DNA of 64,000 bases from Corallium rubrum. Its lineage: Eukaryota; Cnidaria; Anthozoa; Scleralcyonacea; Coralliidae. The translations under genes and the position numbers were made by a program. Below are positions 42,076-56,090 of the stretch, piece after piece (the first letter of the stretch is position 1; every line of letters starts with the position of its first letter). Below the pieces are notes generated by a model. That model was not told where the DNA came from, searched no databases, and saw only the letters and a program-made list of their open reading frames with translations. Location: contig OZ036006.1 of the NCBI GenBank assembly GCA_964035015.1, positions 6,452,541 through 6,516,540 on the forward strand, given 5' to 3'.

Positions 42076-43680
42076 GCAGCGTTCACACGGCTTCATTCAT
42101 GCATGTATGATTAGATCAAATTAAACACTGGAAGATAATTTCCATATCTTTGCGTACCATGTATTATTAGGGACCTTAAGATGCTAGGACGACGACGGCG
42201 GTTGAAAAGCAATTCAAATTTTAGCATTAAAAAGAAGTCACAGTTAACTGACTACTGTATTCAATACTTTAAGCTTGTTTTATAATTTTCAAAGTGTTAA
42301 AACCGTTGCAGTGTCTATGTTAAGGCGATCTCAGACAACAGTTCTCATCACCCCACGAGTCAACGTCGTCCTGAAGACGTGAAAATGCTCTGAGTGGCGT
42401 TGTATACAGAGCGAAGACGGTGTTCAGATTACTATTGGGACTAAAAATTATTCATTATCTTTGTTTTGCAAGAATGCTTTTGTTTGAAGGACGTCGTCCT
42501 CGAAGTTGCCGTTGTAGATCTCAAGGTCCCTATTCTCTAATCTAAACTTCTGGATGACAAATAACTGTCTCACACACCTTTGTGGATATAACTTTTTTCA
42601 ACGCTGATAGCTCTCGGTTGTCAGTTCCTTTATAACCGTTAGGGAAGGCCGAAGGCGATACTGTGAACTATATAATTATAAAGAATGTAGACAGTTTTAT
42701 AACTCTTGAAATGACGACTTAACCCTTAACCCTGAAATTCCAAGATGATATCTATCTTTAGTGTTGTAAGGTATATTATAGGGCTAAAGCTACATCAACA
42801 TCACTGCCTTCTTGGGCAACCTTGAACAACTATGACAATAATAATGGATTTCATCTACTGCGATGGTTTACCTTTCTTGAACAATGTTTGCCTTCCGTGA
42901 ATGAAATGGTTTGTTTAACAATAAATCATGTTGCTATCGTTTGTCTTTCTTGATCAAATAATCATGTCCTTTCTTTTAAGAAAGATTTTCCATTGTTTAA
43001 GGAAGAGTTGTGTTTCTTGAACGAAGGTTCACCTTTTATTAACGATGGTTGTCTAGCTTTCTTGAACGAGCTAACAACCCAACGTTATGTTGTTGATTAT
43101 TCTTTCCGTAGCCTGAGCAGGAAGCTTAACTAAAGAATAATTACATTACGTAGGTGTGAGTTACTGGTATTTGATTGGCAATTGACAAAGAAACTTCAGA
43201 ATCACTTTGTGCTCTTAATGACATCAATGATGCATTATTAAGGCAATAGTTCTGCACCAAACAGGTATATGTGGGAGGCGAATACAAGTGCTCTGACCTT
43301 GAATGACTGAACGTACTCAAGGCACGATAAAATGCCCCAATTTTTTAAAACATTATTTTTAAGTCACAGTATAGTATAAAGTGTGCAAAGAAAACATTTC
43401 ATTACGATGGATGTTAATTATTGATAACAAATTCAATAATCAAAATCACTTATTTTTAAACTATAAACTTGAAAGTAATTTCCGCTTAGTACCGGTAATT
43501 CTCATTTAATTCTCTTTTGTCCATGGATTCTTCCTGTGAGGAGTACAATCGTCCGACGTTAGCCAGAGTAAAATTCATAAAACTTAAACAGTTTATGCCG
43601 TCTAGAAAGAAAGAAATCAAGAATTGATGAAAAAGAAAGAAAAAACATAAACCCATATCCAGTTGACAATTTAAGACAAT
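42076..43680. other. Intergenic DNA
   Basis: AT-rich unique sequence. Around 42850-43080, short TTTCTTGAACGA-type phrases recur irregularly. No gene recognised. Confidence 0.5.
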
Positions 43681-43686
43681 AAATTG

Positions 43687-44370
43687 GACTTCCATGGACT
43701 TCTTGGACTTTCAAGGACCTCAAGGACTTTCAGGGACCTCTAGGACTTTCAAGGACATGTAGGACTTTGAAGGACACGTCGGACCTTCAAGGACATGTAG
43801 GACTTTCAATGACATATGGGACTTTCAACGGCCCCTAAGGCTTTCAAGAACCTCTAGGACTTTCAAGGATATCTGGGACTTTCAAGGGCATCTGGAACTT
43901 TCGAGGACATGTGGGACTTTCAAAGACATCTAGGATTTTCAAGGACTTCCAGGAACCTCTAGGATTTTCAAGGACCTCCCGGACTTTCGGGGACCTCTAG
44001 GACTTCAAGGACATATAAGACTTTTAAGGACATCTGGGACTTTCAAGGACATGTGGGACTTTCAAAGACATCTGGGACTTTCAAGGACATATAGGACTTT
44101 CAAGGACATGTAGAACTTTTAAGGTAATCTGGGACTTTTAAGGACATCTGGGACTTTCAAGTACATCTTGTACTTTCAAGGACATGTAGGACTTTCAAGG
44201 ACATATGGGACTTTCCAGGACATGTAGGACTTTCAAGGACATCTGGGACTTTTAAGACACCTGGGACTTTCAAGGACATGTAGGACTTTCAAGGACATGT
44301 CGGACTTTCAAAGACATGTAGAAATTTCAAAGACATCTGGGACTTTCAAGGACCTCTAGGACAAACAAGG
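43687..44370. repeat. GGACTTTCAAGGACAT minisatellite
   Basis: About 38 copies of an 18-bp unit with the core GGACTTTCAAGGACATST, diverging toward the left end. Lies just 3' of SEC62. Confidence 0.95.
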
Positions 44371-44581
44371 ACTCAGGACCTCCTGGTACTCAGTCTCCTC
44401 ACAGAAATCTTATTTTAAAGTATACTTCTAGTGATTAGCCTTGAGAAAAGCAGACAATGAACTATACCAATGAATGTAAACTTTATTCACTTTCCTCGCC
44501 CTTACATGTGTACATAAAATAACATGCTTTTCATCTCATAATCTATATTTTAAACGTAATCCAATATTCAGTTTATTAACA

Positions 44582-47500
44582 TTAACACGTGACTTGTGAG
44601 TCTGTCGTGCTCTGATTATCACTCTCGTTCCCAGTCGCTTCTTTCGCTTGCGCGACGTCTTCGTCCGTCACTTTAACCCAAGGTTCTGTCTCGGGTTTTG
44701 TATCTTTGCTCGTTTTCGGTGAATCATCGTCTTTGCTTGGTTCTGCATTTCTAGAAAAATAACGACAGATCACAGTCCTAAATTTAACTATATCTTTTTA
44801 TACTGGATAACTCTATCACTCATATCTAAACTGTTCTCCCTAGATGTCCAGTAAGGATCATCCCTCATTGGTCCCGGGAGAAACCTGTGGTGTTTGGTAG
44901 AGTGAAACTGGAAGCACTCTTCTCACATGCGACCAAGGTGAAATTTTATGCTTATTACCCCTCATTATCCTTGCTGTCCTCCTTGCTGTTATCCTTGGTG
45001 TTCTCCTTAGTATCCTCGGGTTCCTGCTTGTCCTTAGATCCGCTTATATACGCATGCGTATACAGTGGCACAAAAGATTCCAGAAAACCACATTCCTCAG
45101 TCAAGTTTGGTAAGAGCCAGAAGTGATGGCGTCCAGCGGTAATAGCCCATACGAAACCAAATATGACGTAACGCACTAAGTATGTTGAAGAAAAAAGATT
45201 CAAATAGTAACGGTTTCATGCATCTCTATGTTATAAAACAACGTTTTACTTTTTTTAAAAAAGTTGGTAATCACTTTCTAAAAGCCTTATTTCTCCGTGG
45301 ATGATTGAAAAACTATTCAACTTAGGGCCCGTTAACATGAATTACATGAATCCGGATTGAGTTTCAATCCGGATTGAAAAGCGAAGTCAGTCCGTGTTTA
45401 CATGGGAATTGGGTTTCTGGATTGAAATCCGCCTGAAATCTGAAATCCGCCTGAAATCTGAAATCCGCCTGAAATCTGAAATCCGTAAATATTTGAAAAC
45501 ACGCATGTATTGTTTGTTCTAGTCTTCTCTGTCATGTTTTTCATTCCGGAATGAAACTCGCACCGCGTTTACATGATTCCGGAACGAAATTTCAATCCGG
45601 AATGACATTTCAATCCGGAACGAGAACCGGATTGAACTCAATCTGGAATGAGCTAATCTCAATTCGGATTCATGTAAACAGATAAAGGGATTTGATCAGC
45701 AACGGAATGAGTTCAATCCAGATTGAGACTCAATCCGGATTCATCGGTAGACGGCCCCCTTACTGCCATTTGCAAACCACCGTTTGGCTTGCGATTTTTT
45801 TCATGTTTGTTTACGTTTGAAAGTTGCAAGTTTCACAAGAAAACATTGAACGTTTAAAAACAAATCAATCAACTTGCAGTGTCATTTCAAAGAAACCTGT
45901 CAAAGTGACACTGCAAGTTGATTGATTTGTTTTTAAATGTTCAACGTTTTCGGGTCAAACGTGCAACTTTCAAACGTAAACAAACATGAAAAAAATCATG
46001 CTTGCAAATGGCAGTGGAAAACAAACTTATAAAGGAAGTGTGAATTCGGTGTGAATTAGAACTTCATATGTTGCAATTATTATTAATTTAACTTACGTAA
46101 AGCAACCAAGATCAAAAAACCAAGTAGAATTGCAGCGAAGACACTCAAGTACCAAACATATTCACGCATTTGCATCGGCCATAACGGAAAAAGACACAGG
46201 ACAATAGCTGCAATCACTAAAATAATGAAAAAGTAATTACTTAGTAATTTATCATACATCTCGTTCTGAACTATTTCTAGTGATTCTAATTGTAATGTTG
46301 CCCTATTTCCAAAAGTAGGATTATTTAGTTAAGCTTACCGACCAAGACACCATAGATAATTGTTCTTGGATGGATTGGGTCATAAATCCACATATAAACC
46401 TGGAAAATCATATTTATCAGTTAGTATGAATTACCATTCTAATTAGTTAATTAATACCATTCTAACTAATAAATTATCAATACAATTCTAATTAATAATT
46501 CAGTTATTGATACCATTCTAATTAATTAATTAATTTAATACCATTCTAATTAACTAATCAATTAAGTATACCATTCTAATTAATTTAGAATAGTAATTAA
46601 TATTAATTAGCAACAATTTCTTCAGTAATCTCAAATAATAGCCATAAATATTCAGGCTTTTAGTTGAAAATACCGTAAGTATGGTTGAAACGTTTATGTA
46701 TTATTACCTCATCACCATCCAGAAATAGTTGGTAGTCATGTAACTCCAATTTCACTTTGACCTTGAAAGAAAAGGATAAAGGACTGGGTGGCTAATCATC
46801 CTTACTTGCAGCCAGGGGCTGAATTGCGAAGGACGCAGATCAACGTGGCCGTGTCGAGGCATATCAAAGGCGCTCCAGGCAGCCGCCATACGACACAGTT
46901 CAGACCATGGATCACAGCTAAGATGTTAGGTGTTGATTTTATGGAGGGAGGAAAACCGGAGGACCCGGCGAAAAACCCTCGAAGCACAGGAGAGATCAAC
47001 TACAACTCTACTCACATGAGTCCAAACCCGACAACGGGGTCAAAGAAAATGTGGTAGTGGTGCAATCACACAGCTAAAACTCTCACAGCTCTTCATGTGC
47101 TGTAGGTTCACTTGTAACAAGTTGTGTTGTTATATACCAAAGACTTTCGTTTGCCAATAATGAAATCCTATTGGTCAAATCATGGTCACGTGTTGTTCAA
47201 CAAACTCAATGTTTCTTTCTACCGAGGGAAACATTGCACTGTTTCCCTCTGACGTCAACAATGGAGAGGGAAACAGTGCAATGTTTCCCTCTGACGTCGC
47301 TTTAATCATGCGTTGTTAACGTGAATACACGATTATTGCATCAGATCAAGAACTTTGAACTCTTCGGGCATTTTGAAAACAAGAGCTTGTTTCGGGCTTG
47401 TTTGGTACGAAATAATCCATTTTCTGAAAGAAAGAATTTCTATACATATCTTCAAAGGTCTGAAAAACACTTGGAGAAATTTAAAGCTGTTCTTAGCTAG

Positions 47501-50500
47501 TGTTGAGTCTGGTGTATTTGTTTAGTTGAATTGAAATTACGAAGACAAAGTCAAAGTGTTTTTGTAAGTCTTTTCGCCGTTTGCAAGTTTCAAGGCAGTT
47601 TTGTATTTTGTATTTTAAAAATCTTTGGTATATAACAAAACGCCAGTCAACAAGTGTATAATAATGACCTATTTGTTGAAGCTGCTACAAGCTTGTTGTC
47701 AACTTTATAGCAACTTGTCCCAAACAATATTGCAGGACGATGTTGGAAAAACCTGCATCAAGCTTGTTGATCACAGATCACAACTTGTTGCAAGGCTTGA
47801 AAATAAAAGTTGCACACTTCCTCGAAATAGGTAAAAAATTAATTATGCCAAACCTTTTTCTTTTTACCATCAGTTTCATTGTTTCCTTCTGGTGTAGCAG
47901 TTGAGTCCTTAGCATTTCAAAAAATAATATTCAAGTATCAATTTTACAAAAATAATGATTTTTTTCAAAACCACTTAAAGTGTATATGAAACGAAAATTA
48001 AGTTTGTCTTATTTGAAAGAACTCTTAAAATAATGGGGAATATCAATTTACAGCTTTTTCATATTTTACTTAGTTCTTGAGACATTTAGACTTATGTGAT
48101 ATTCAAATGAGATAACTTATGGTTCGTTTTTTTCTAATTAACATATTCGAAAATCGTGAATATTTTTAAGATTATTGATCAAAATCACTTGTAGCTTGTC
48201 TTTCATGTTTAGTTGCATGAACTGTAGCAATATGCAAAGTTTCAAATTATTTTGTTCAATAATCTTAAAAATATTCGCGATTTTCGAATATGTTAATTAG
48301 AAAAAAAAGAACCATAAGTTATCTCATTTGAATATCACATAAGTCTAAATATCTCAAGAACTAAGTAAAATATGAAAAAGCTGTAAATTGACATTCCCTG
48401 TTATTTTAAGAGTTCTTTCAAATAAGACAAACTTAATTTTCATTTCATATACACTTTAAATAAATTACTTGAACATTGCTCTAACCTTTTTACTTTTGTT
48501 TGATTTTGGAGAATCTTGTCCTCCTTTAGTTTTCTTTCCATCATCTTTTTCACTTTTCTTCTTTTTTCTTACCCTAGTAACCCTCTTGAATAACCCAAGC
48601 TCTAGAAGTCTAAGAAACAGAATACCTCAACTAAGTATGTGTACACTAATATAATTAGTATAATTGTAATAATTGTAATTATTATAATTTTTCTTTTACA
48701 TTAACATACTAATAATTTATAATTTATTATCTTGTATTAATATATTTGATTAATATATTGAATACATTATAATATAATTTTGTATTTGTGTATTTGTGTA
48801 TTAACATAAATTAATAATATATTATAATTTGTTCTCTTGTATTAATATATTGCATTAATATATTAAATAAATTATAATACATTATAAAATATTAATATAT
48901 TAAATTATTATATGCAGTATGACTATTAAGAGGGTTTTTTTGCCACCAGTGATTGACATGTTAAACAACTTTATTTTAACAAATAAATTCCCAACGTATC
49001 CAGGTGAAGAATCAGACATAGTTTAACGTTACTCTGGCTTCAAAAAACTTTTAACCAGAGTAGCAGCTAATAACGGCTGCGAGGGAGACTAGAGTAGCAT
49101 TAAACTATGTCTAACTTTTATTTTGTTGTTAATATTTGCTTGTTATTGTTTACAGTAAAAATGTTATGATCGTTTGAAGAGTTATTACCACCCTTACAAT
49201 AAAATCACTTCCAAATACCAGTATTAGAGTGTTGCATCAGAAATCCTATAGATTTATAAAGAGCGCTATATGTTGCATTTAATCAAGTTATACAGTACAG
49301 TACTTTCTGGAATTATTTTATATCTAACATACATATGAAGATAATCTTGAACTGATCCTCTGTCTGTGAACAAAATCTCAGCTCCTTTTGGCCCACTTGC
49401 CCATTTAGAATCAAGAAGACAGTCAATGGCTTTGGAACCTGAAATTATTCAGAACATCACAAAATTTTCATGGAAGTTGTTCAACTTTTTGAGAAAACGC
49501 AGAAGACAAAAAAGGTATTTGATAAGATTTGATAATAATTTCAGAAGGATTTCGTGTTTGGTATATTTTTTGCATTTTTGGTTGAATTATGCATGTAGAA
49601 ACATACAAAAGCTTGCTCATATAAATGAATGAGCTGAACTTCTCATTGTATGAGAAAAATGCAAGCCTCTATCTATTATTGACACTTTCATAATTAATAT
49701 AGCAATAAATGAATAAAATATTTAAGAGTATAAAAAACGAGAGTGTTGCATAGACAGTGTTTTAGATAGAGCCAAGTTGAAAGTTCGTAAACTGATGAGA
49801 TTAATTTTAATAGCAAAGTACTGACATTTGTGGAGCCCTTCGTCAGAGTAAAATATGAATATTTGCACATTTGGATAAAAATTGTGATATTTTATTAACA
49901 CAAATTTGAAAACAACTAAAATTTTAATTTTACCACATGACTGACATATGTGTAAACAAATATACACGTAGTTCTAATTCTATAATACCACGTGTCTGGC
50001 ATGTGTAGTATACATGACATATGTATTATGTAAATGAGCTTAAGAATGATTGGGTGTCCCACAATCTTAGTCCTGGCAAGTTTTTATGTGTATTAAGTAA
50101 TCGTGAAAAGAGTTCAGTATTGTGCTGTATAAGATGAGAGAAGCATCTCCTGCGAGAACCTGGGTACAAGGTTACTCCATCTGACTTTCAACCAATCGAA
50201 TATAATTCTAATTTTATAATACCACGTGCCTGACATGCGCGGTATACATATGTAAATAAGGAAACGATTGAGTGTCCCACAATCTCAGACCTGGCAGGTT
50301 TTTATGTGTATAAAGTTATCGTCAGAAGAGTTTAATATTGTGTTGTATGAGCCGAGAGAAGGTTAGCATCTCCCTCGATAAGGACGAGAAAAGTCTTCGG
50401 ACTTTCAAAACACAACACATGGTTAAGGCAATGCTACATACTTCGTAGCATCTAACCAATTTTTTCCCTGTCAATATCTCCTTGTAAACAATGCGTAAAC

Positions 50501-50968
50501 ACAATAAAACTACGCTAACACACTGACATTACGCTATCCTTATTTGCACCAATATGACTTGGTATTATGAAGTGCAGTAAAAACCACGTAAAAAATTTTT
50601 ACTTCTCGAAATAAAGGTCTATTAAAATAACAAGTCATTTGCGCCGACGTATGAAACGGAGTGGCTGTACCTTTAAAATACTCGACTTTTTCACTGCGAT
50701 AATTCGATGATTTTGTCGGACAATTAAAGCGAAGAAACTTCGCAATTTCAGTTTGTTCATCGCTAGGTTCCGTGTCTTCTTCGTCCTCATCATCATCTTC
50801 CTTGAAGAGAAAATTACAATGTAACTTACAACAATATCATCTCGCCATATTGAACAAAGGAACATAGGCAATTCGTATATTTTTGGACTTGATATTTATA
50901 TAATCTTCGTCAACGATGTACACTATATTTACCTCTCTCCTTCTACGTCTCGATTTTCGCTCTGTCAT
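44582..50968 (-). CDS. SEC62: SEC62, ER protein-translocation subunit (10 exons)
   Basis: Ten exons with consistent phases: 50968..50933, 50800..50671, 49438..49333, 48609..48486, 47907..47854, 46761..46708, 46399..46339, 46216..46097, 45175..44959 and 44750..44582, giving 356 residues (human about 399). It belongs to the SEC61/SEC62/SEC63 translocon and helps post-translational import of small secretory proteins. Hallmarks: FLRFNCPTKSSNYR, then KAIDCLLDSKWA (N-terminal cytosolic domain), a Lys-rich linker, VYMWIYDPIH, two membrane helices at about 185-206 (ending FPLWP) and 210-230, then GRHHFWLLPNLTEECGF and LYTHAY. The acidic/Lys C-terminal tail is divergent. Intron 4 is almost filled by a TTAA-flanked MITE, and intron 8 holds two foldbacks. 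No coding damage seen. Confidence 0.93.
45328..45757. mobile_element. Harbinger-type TIR element in SEC62 intron 8
   Basis: Ends GGGCCCGTTAACATGAATT and an imperfect inverse near 45750, flanked by TTA. The inside is rich in AATCCGGATTGA palindromes and has a short CTGAAATCCGC tandem run at 45425-45480. Confidence 0.65.
45761..46015. mobile_element. Foldback MITE in SEC62 intron 8
   Basis: Near-perfect palindrome with arms of about 120 bp: CTGCCATTTGCAA... to ...TTGCAAATGGCAG, with AAATCAATCAACTTGCAGTG at the centre. Adjacent to the previous element. Confidence 0.8.
46788..47060. repeat. Probable dispersed-repeat segment in SEC62 intron 5
   Basis: An 89-codon + strand frame (KGAPGSRHTTQFRPWITAKM) opens here. 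It is not part of SEC62, and its style recalls translated non-coding repeats seen in coral gene models. It is treated as repeat, not gene. Confidence 0.3.
47195..47300. repeat. Compound inverted/direct repeat
   Basis: GAGGGAAACATTGCACTG, its inverse, and a direct copy followed by TGACGTC recur within 105 bp in intron 5. Confidence 0.7.
47979..48455. mobile_element. TTAA-flanked foldback MITE filling SEC62 intron 4
   Basis: Arms of about 205 bp are inverted copies with few mismatches, beginning AGTGTATATGAAA, and TTAA stands on each side (47975..47978, 48456..48459). TTAA targets are typical of Kolobok and piggyBac. The loop is about 68 bp. Confidence 0.85.
49973..50380. repeat. Local tandem duplication in SEC62 intron 2
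   Basis: A ~180-bp block beginning near TCTATAATACCACGTG is repeated about 235 bp downstream with roughly 85% identity (shared GTGTCCCACAATCT and TTTTTATGTGTAT). Confidence 0.75.
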
Positions 50969-52193
50969 GGTCTTTTAGTGTCGTAAAAACTGTTTTATTT
51001 TCAACAATATAAAATATGAATAAGCTTTCCTTGCGAAGCTTTTCGTGTTTATTTCTTTGTCGAAGCTTTCCGATTATGTGACGGGATAAACCGATACTAA
51101 TACGATAGTTTAACGATCGTGAATTCTCGGTTATCACGGATGAATGATAAGCCAATCAGGAAATGCCTGGTTAAGTTTAACTGCACATGAGTAAAATAGA
51201 TTTATTGAATTTTATTCTTTGTGGTGGAAAAAAGTGAAAAGATGGTAAACTGCCAATAATAGGACCTTTTAATTAGTATTCCGAGCGGAGGAATTTACCT
51301 AGCTAGTTTCACTTTGCTCTATCTAAAACACTTCCAACGCAGCAATCTACTTTTTTATAAAATAAAGGAATGATCAACGGAGAGGAGTGGGGGTAAAAAT
51401 AATGGCGGAAAGTAACGTTTTCTGCAACACAAATTTCATTTACTATTTCGTAGTCAATAATATGTTTGCTGGCAGCTGGATGCTTTATAGTCACGAGTTT
51501 TGCTCAGAGATGATGTATGATGGCACTAAGCCAAACTACTAATTGACCAAACTTGTTCAATAATATTGCGGCACATCAGATCTTTGATAGCTTACAGACT
51601 CAAAACTTGACCAATATCGTTGCAATGCAAGAGTTATTGCTAATTAGAGTCATAGGCGTACGGGCACAAATTTATAGGGTGGGGGCAAAGAACATTTTGC
51701 CCGACTGAAACGGAAATTGCCCGACTTTTGATATAAAAAACCCACTAAGGGCCTGTTGTTCAATATACTTTTTCTCCTACAATACACAGATATTAAATTG
51801 TTTTGATTACTTTTCCTTATTTTCATCTTATTTTTTTATTTTCCCCCTATATTTTTGCCCGACTTAGCTTGAAAATTTGCCCGACTTAGCAACATTTCCA
51901 TTGACCCACTGCAGGTGGGAAACGTCCTTTTAAACGTACGAGGAACCGAAAGGTCAAAAATGTCGAAAGAGAAAGTCTACCGTTAGGCGTGAGAGTTACA
52001 ACGCGTTTGTTTACGTTTCAAACCTGCAAGTTTAACTGGAACATTTGACGTTTCAACAATACCCCAATCAATCACATGTCAACAAATGGCGGGTGATTCA
52101 TCAGGCTATGAATATATGGTCGACGTCACCGCTCAGGGTGGCCACATGCCAGCAAATATTGCAACAGCGAAGAGAGAGAGCTTGGGACTGGGC
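50969..52193. other. SEC62 promoter side and intergenic DNA
   Basis: The first few hundred bases upstream of the SEC62 ATG should hold its promoter; no TATA box stands out. GCCCGACTT phrases recur at 51700-51890. No other gene recognised. Confidence 0.5.
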
Positions 52194-52513
<320 letters not shown>

Positions 52514-52629
52514 TATACTGTTCTGAACTGAATGAACAATTCAAATCAAACTTAAGTACATAAGATGGCAGTGGGAGTTTGAGAGTGCATAATCGTGTAC
52601 ATGTCATGCGGGCCGGCGAGAGACATTTT

Positions 52630-53330
52630 GGGCCCCTGGCAAAAAATATTTGTGGACTCCTACCCCCCTTCATGTTTGTCTTATTTTATCAAACCATAAA
52701 GAGGGCCCATGGTAGTGAATTGAAAAGACTATAAAGGGCTCCATTGTGGTACTGTAATCATGAACAAAGTCATCAAAAGCCCAATGGCACTAATAAAACC
52801 GTACTGCAAGAGCCACCATGACATTGACAAATCATTAGGAACTCAATGCAATGTAATGATCAAAACTAAAACTTCAGTTGTTGATTATTATACAACTGAT
52901 CGAATTTATTGTTTAACAGTTCGGATAATGTATTCTTTTGCTTCGTTTTGTTAAAAGCGGGCCCCTTTCGACCATGGGGCCCCAGGCTGACCCCCCCCCC
53001 CCCCCTTCGTGTTTGTCTTATTTTATCAAACCATAAAGAGGGCGCATGGTAGTGAATTGAAAAGGCTATAGAGGGCCCGATGGTGGTAATAACAAAGTCA
53101 TAAAAAGCCCAATGGCACTAATAAAGCCGTACAAAAGCCACCATGACATTGACAAATCATTAGGAACTCAATGCAATGTAATGATCAAAACTAAAACTTC
53201 AGTTGTTGATTATTATACAACTGAATGTATTGTTTAACAGTTCAGATAATGCATTCTTTTGCTTCGTTTTGTTATAAGCGGGCCCCTTTCGACCATGGGC
53301 CCCCAGGCTGACCCCCCTTTTCGTCAGGCC
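52630..53330. repeat. Two tandem copies of a ~330-bp unit
   Basis: Copies begin near 52670 and 53010 with TGTTTGTCTTATTTTATCAA and end with GGGCCCCTTTCGACCATGG followed by CCCAGGCTGACCCCCC. Small deletions distinguish them. No stable reading frame. Confidence 0.85.
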
Positions 53331-53494
53331 GGCATGTCATCATTCCTTTATTGACATCGGTATACTATATACCCAAGTGATTATAAGTACCACTTCACAA
53401 TCACTTCTCTTTGGTTTTGACTACAGGATTTTCCCATACAACAAACAACTACATTCATGATCACCTCATTATAACCATACAGTAATTTAAAGAG

Positions 53495-53917
53495 ATACCG
53501 TAGAATCCCGAAAGTAGTGGTCCCCCTCGGAAGTAGCGACAAATTTGAGATGTCTACAAAATTTCCGAAAGTAGCGCCCCCCCCCCCGAAAGTAGCGGCC
53601 CCCCCCGAAAGTAGCGGACCCCGTAAGTAGCGGCCCCCGTAAGTAGCGGCCCCCAAGGCATCGCTTGATTAACTCGAAAGTGTTAAGTTTCAACTATCAA
53701 CGTACCAAAGTGTATAACAGTCAGAGTTGAAATGGCATAAGGAAAAACTAAAGCATATTAATTAAATGTGGTAAATAGGAAGGAACAAAGAATAATATTC
53801 TCACAGTATGTTAACGTATTTTACCACCCAAAAGTAGCGGCCCCTCGTAAGTAGCGGCCACCAACAGTGGATAAAACTGAAAGTAAGGGGGCCGCTACTT
53901 TCGGGATTCTACCGTAG
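53495..53917. mobile_element. Mariner-type MITE with TA flanks
   Basis: TIRs of about 26 bp (CCGTAGAATCCCGAAAGTAG and inverse) abut TA on both sides, followed inward by repeated AAGTAGCGGCCCC. Consistent with a Tc1/mariner (pogo-like) non-autonomous element. Confidence 0.75.
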
Positions 53918-53926
53918 TTTATAACT

Positions 53927-54120
53927 CATTCCTGCCCGAGGGCTTTCCCAAAGGTGAATGAAATCGTCTGGCGTTAGCCAGAATAAAACACTAAACACCA
54001 ATTCAGACAGGAAGGAATTAGAGAGATAGTTTATAACTGGCATTCCTGTCCGAGGGCTTCCCCAGAGGTGAATAAAATCGTCTGGCGTTTATAGCCAGAA
54101 TAAAATTCCAAAGACCGATT
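53927..54120. repeat. Dispersed AATCGTCTGGCGTTAGCCAG repeat, two copies
   Basis: Two ~100-bp units with CATTCCTG.CCGAGGGCTT and AAATCGTCTGGCGTT; related to 28740-29125 and 62577-62760. Confidence 0.8.
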
Positions 54121-54782
54121 CGGATAGCAAAGCGAAGTTACAATAGTACTGATCACGTAATCCACAAACTAAAACTCGTCATAGAAACAATAATAAGATA
54201 CTGATTATAACTTATTGTTTTACAAACTCCACCCTTGCCATAACTAATTGGTATAATTTTGGTAGGAAACAAAGACCTTTTATTTTCTAGTATGAGAACA
54301 GTTTTGCCGACGTCGTTAAAACGATATTGTTTCAGTCTGCAATTTAATAAGAAAGAAGTTTTATTATATATAATTATTTGATATTTGAAAGAAAAATTGG
54401 AATTGTATTGGTATAACAGATCATCAGGCAATTTTTGAATCGTTTTTTGACCAACCTTACAGTTAGTTTCAGCTTGCTTTTGAAATCCGAAACGTATAAT
54501 TGAAATGAACATTCCGAACTTACGTTGCAATGTTCAGAACTACATTGCGAGGTAGATACAAATTTAAGTCGGCAATTTGTTTCTGTTTAACCAAGTATCT
54601 ATTATTCTTCATTTCCATCAAACACTATACAACAAAAATCTTCTACTCCGTGATTTCGCCAAAGGAATTCAAGCTTATAGACCTTATCCGAATTAAAATT
54701 CTTCTATATACATATAAATTAGCCCTTATGAACTCGTTTTCATGTGTCAGAAGAATTTTTACTTTAAAACAAGGTCAGAAGG

Positions 54783-56090
54783 GGTAATTTATATGCACAT
54801 AAAAGAATTATAATTCGGTGGTCATTTTTGAATAAGGTCTATTCAAATCATCACCACCACACCAGCACCATCACCACCACCACCACCACAATCACCACCT
54901 GCACCACAATCGCCACAATCACCACCACCACAATCACCACCACAACCACCACCACCACCAACACAATCACCACCACCACAATCACAATCACCACCACCAC
55001 AATCACCACCACCACAATCACCACCACCACAATCACCACCACCACAATCACCACCACCACCACAATTACCACCACCACCACCAACAACACAACCACCACC
55101 ACCACAACCACCACCACCACCACAACCACCACCACCACCAACACAACCACCACCACCACAATCACCACCACCACAATCTTCACAATGAACCGCGAACTTC
55201 CGTACCTAGTTCCCAACTTTCCAATTATAATTATAGGGCTAATTTATATGCACATACAATAATTATAATTCGGTGGTCATATTTGAATAAGGTCTATTCA
55301 AATCATCACCACCACACCAGCACCATCACCACCACCACCACAATCACCACCACCACAATCACCACAATCACCACAATCACCACAATCACCACCACCACAA
55401 TCACCACAACCACCACCACCACAATCACCACCACAATCACCACCACCACAATCACCACAATCACTACCACAACCACCACCACCACCACCACAATCACCAA
55501 CACAATCACCACCACCACAATCACCACCACCACCACCACCACCACCACCACCACAACCACCACCACCACAATCACCACCACCACAACCACCACCACCACA
55601 ACCACCACCACCACCACCAACACAATCACCACCACCACCACCACAATCACCACCACCACCACCACAATCACCACCACCACAATCACAATCACAATCACAA
55701 CCACCAACACAATCACAACCACCATCACAATCGCCACCACCACAATCACCACCAACACCAACACCAACACAATCACCACAATCACCACCACCACAAGCAC
55801 CACCACAAGCACCACCACCACCACCACAATCACCACCACCACAATCACCACCACCACCACGATCACCACCACCACGATCACCACCACAACCACCACCAAC
55901 ACAACCACCACCACCAACACAACCACCACCACCACAATCACCACCACCACACTCACCACCACCACCACCACGATCACCACCACAACCACCACCAACACAA
56001 CCACCACCACCAACACAACCACCACCACAATCACCACCACAATCTTCACAATGAACCGCGAACTTCCGTACCTAGTTCCCAACTAGTCCA
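54783..56090. repeat. Duplicated CACCAC/AAT minisatellite locus
   Basis: Two blocks, 54841..55181 and 55300..56044, made of CACCACCACAAT-type units. Each has the same left flank (AATTATAATTCGGTGGTCAT) and the same right flank (CAATGAACCGCGAACTTCCG), so the whole locus was duplicated and the second array later grew larger. Poly-Thr and poly-Val frames over it are artefacts. Confidence 0.95.

Noticed and set aside
46788..47057. 89-codon ORF as a gene
   Set aside because: Lies in a SEC62 intron on the opposite strand, has no domain, and looks like a translated dispersed repeat.
54828..56086. Long poly-Thr/Ile and poly-Val ORFs
   Set aside because: Frames through the CACCAC/AAT minisatellite; length reflects absence of stops in the repeat.
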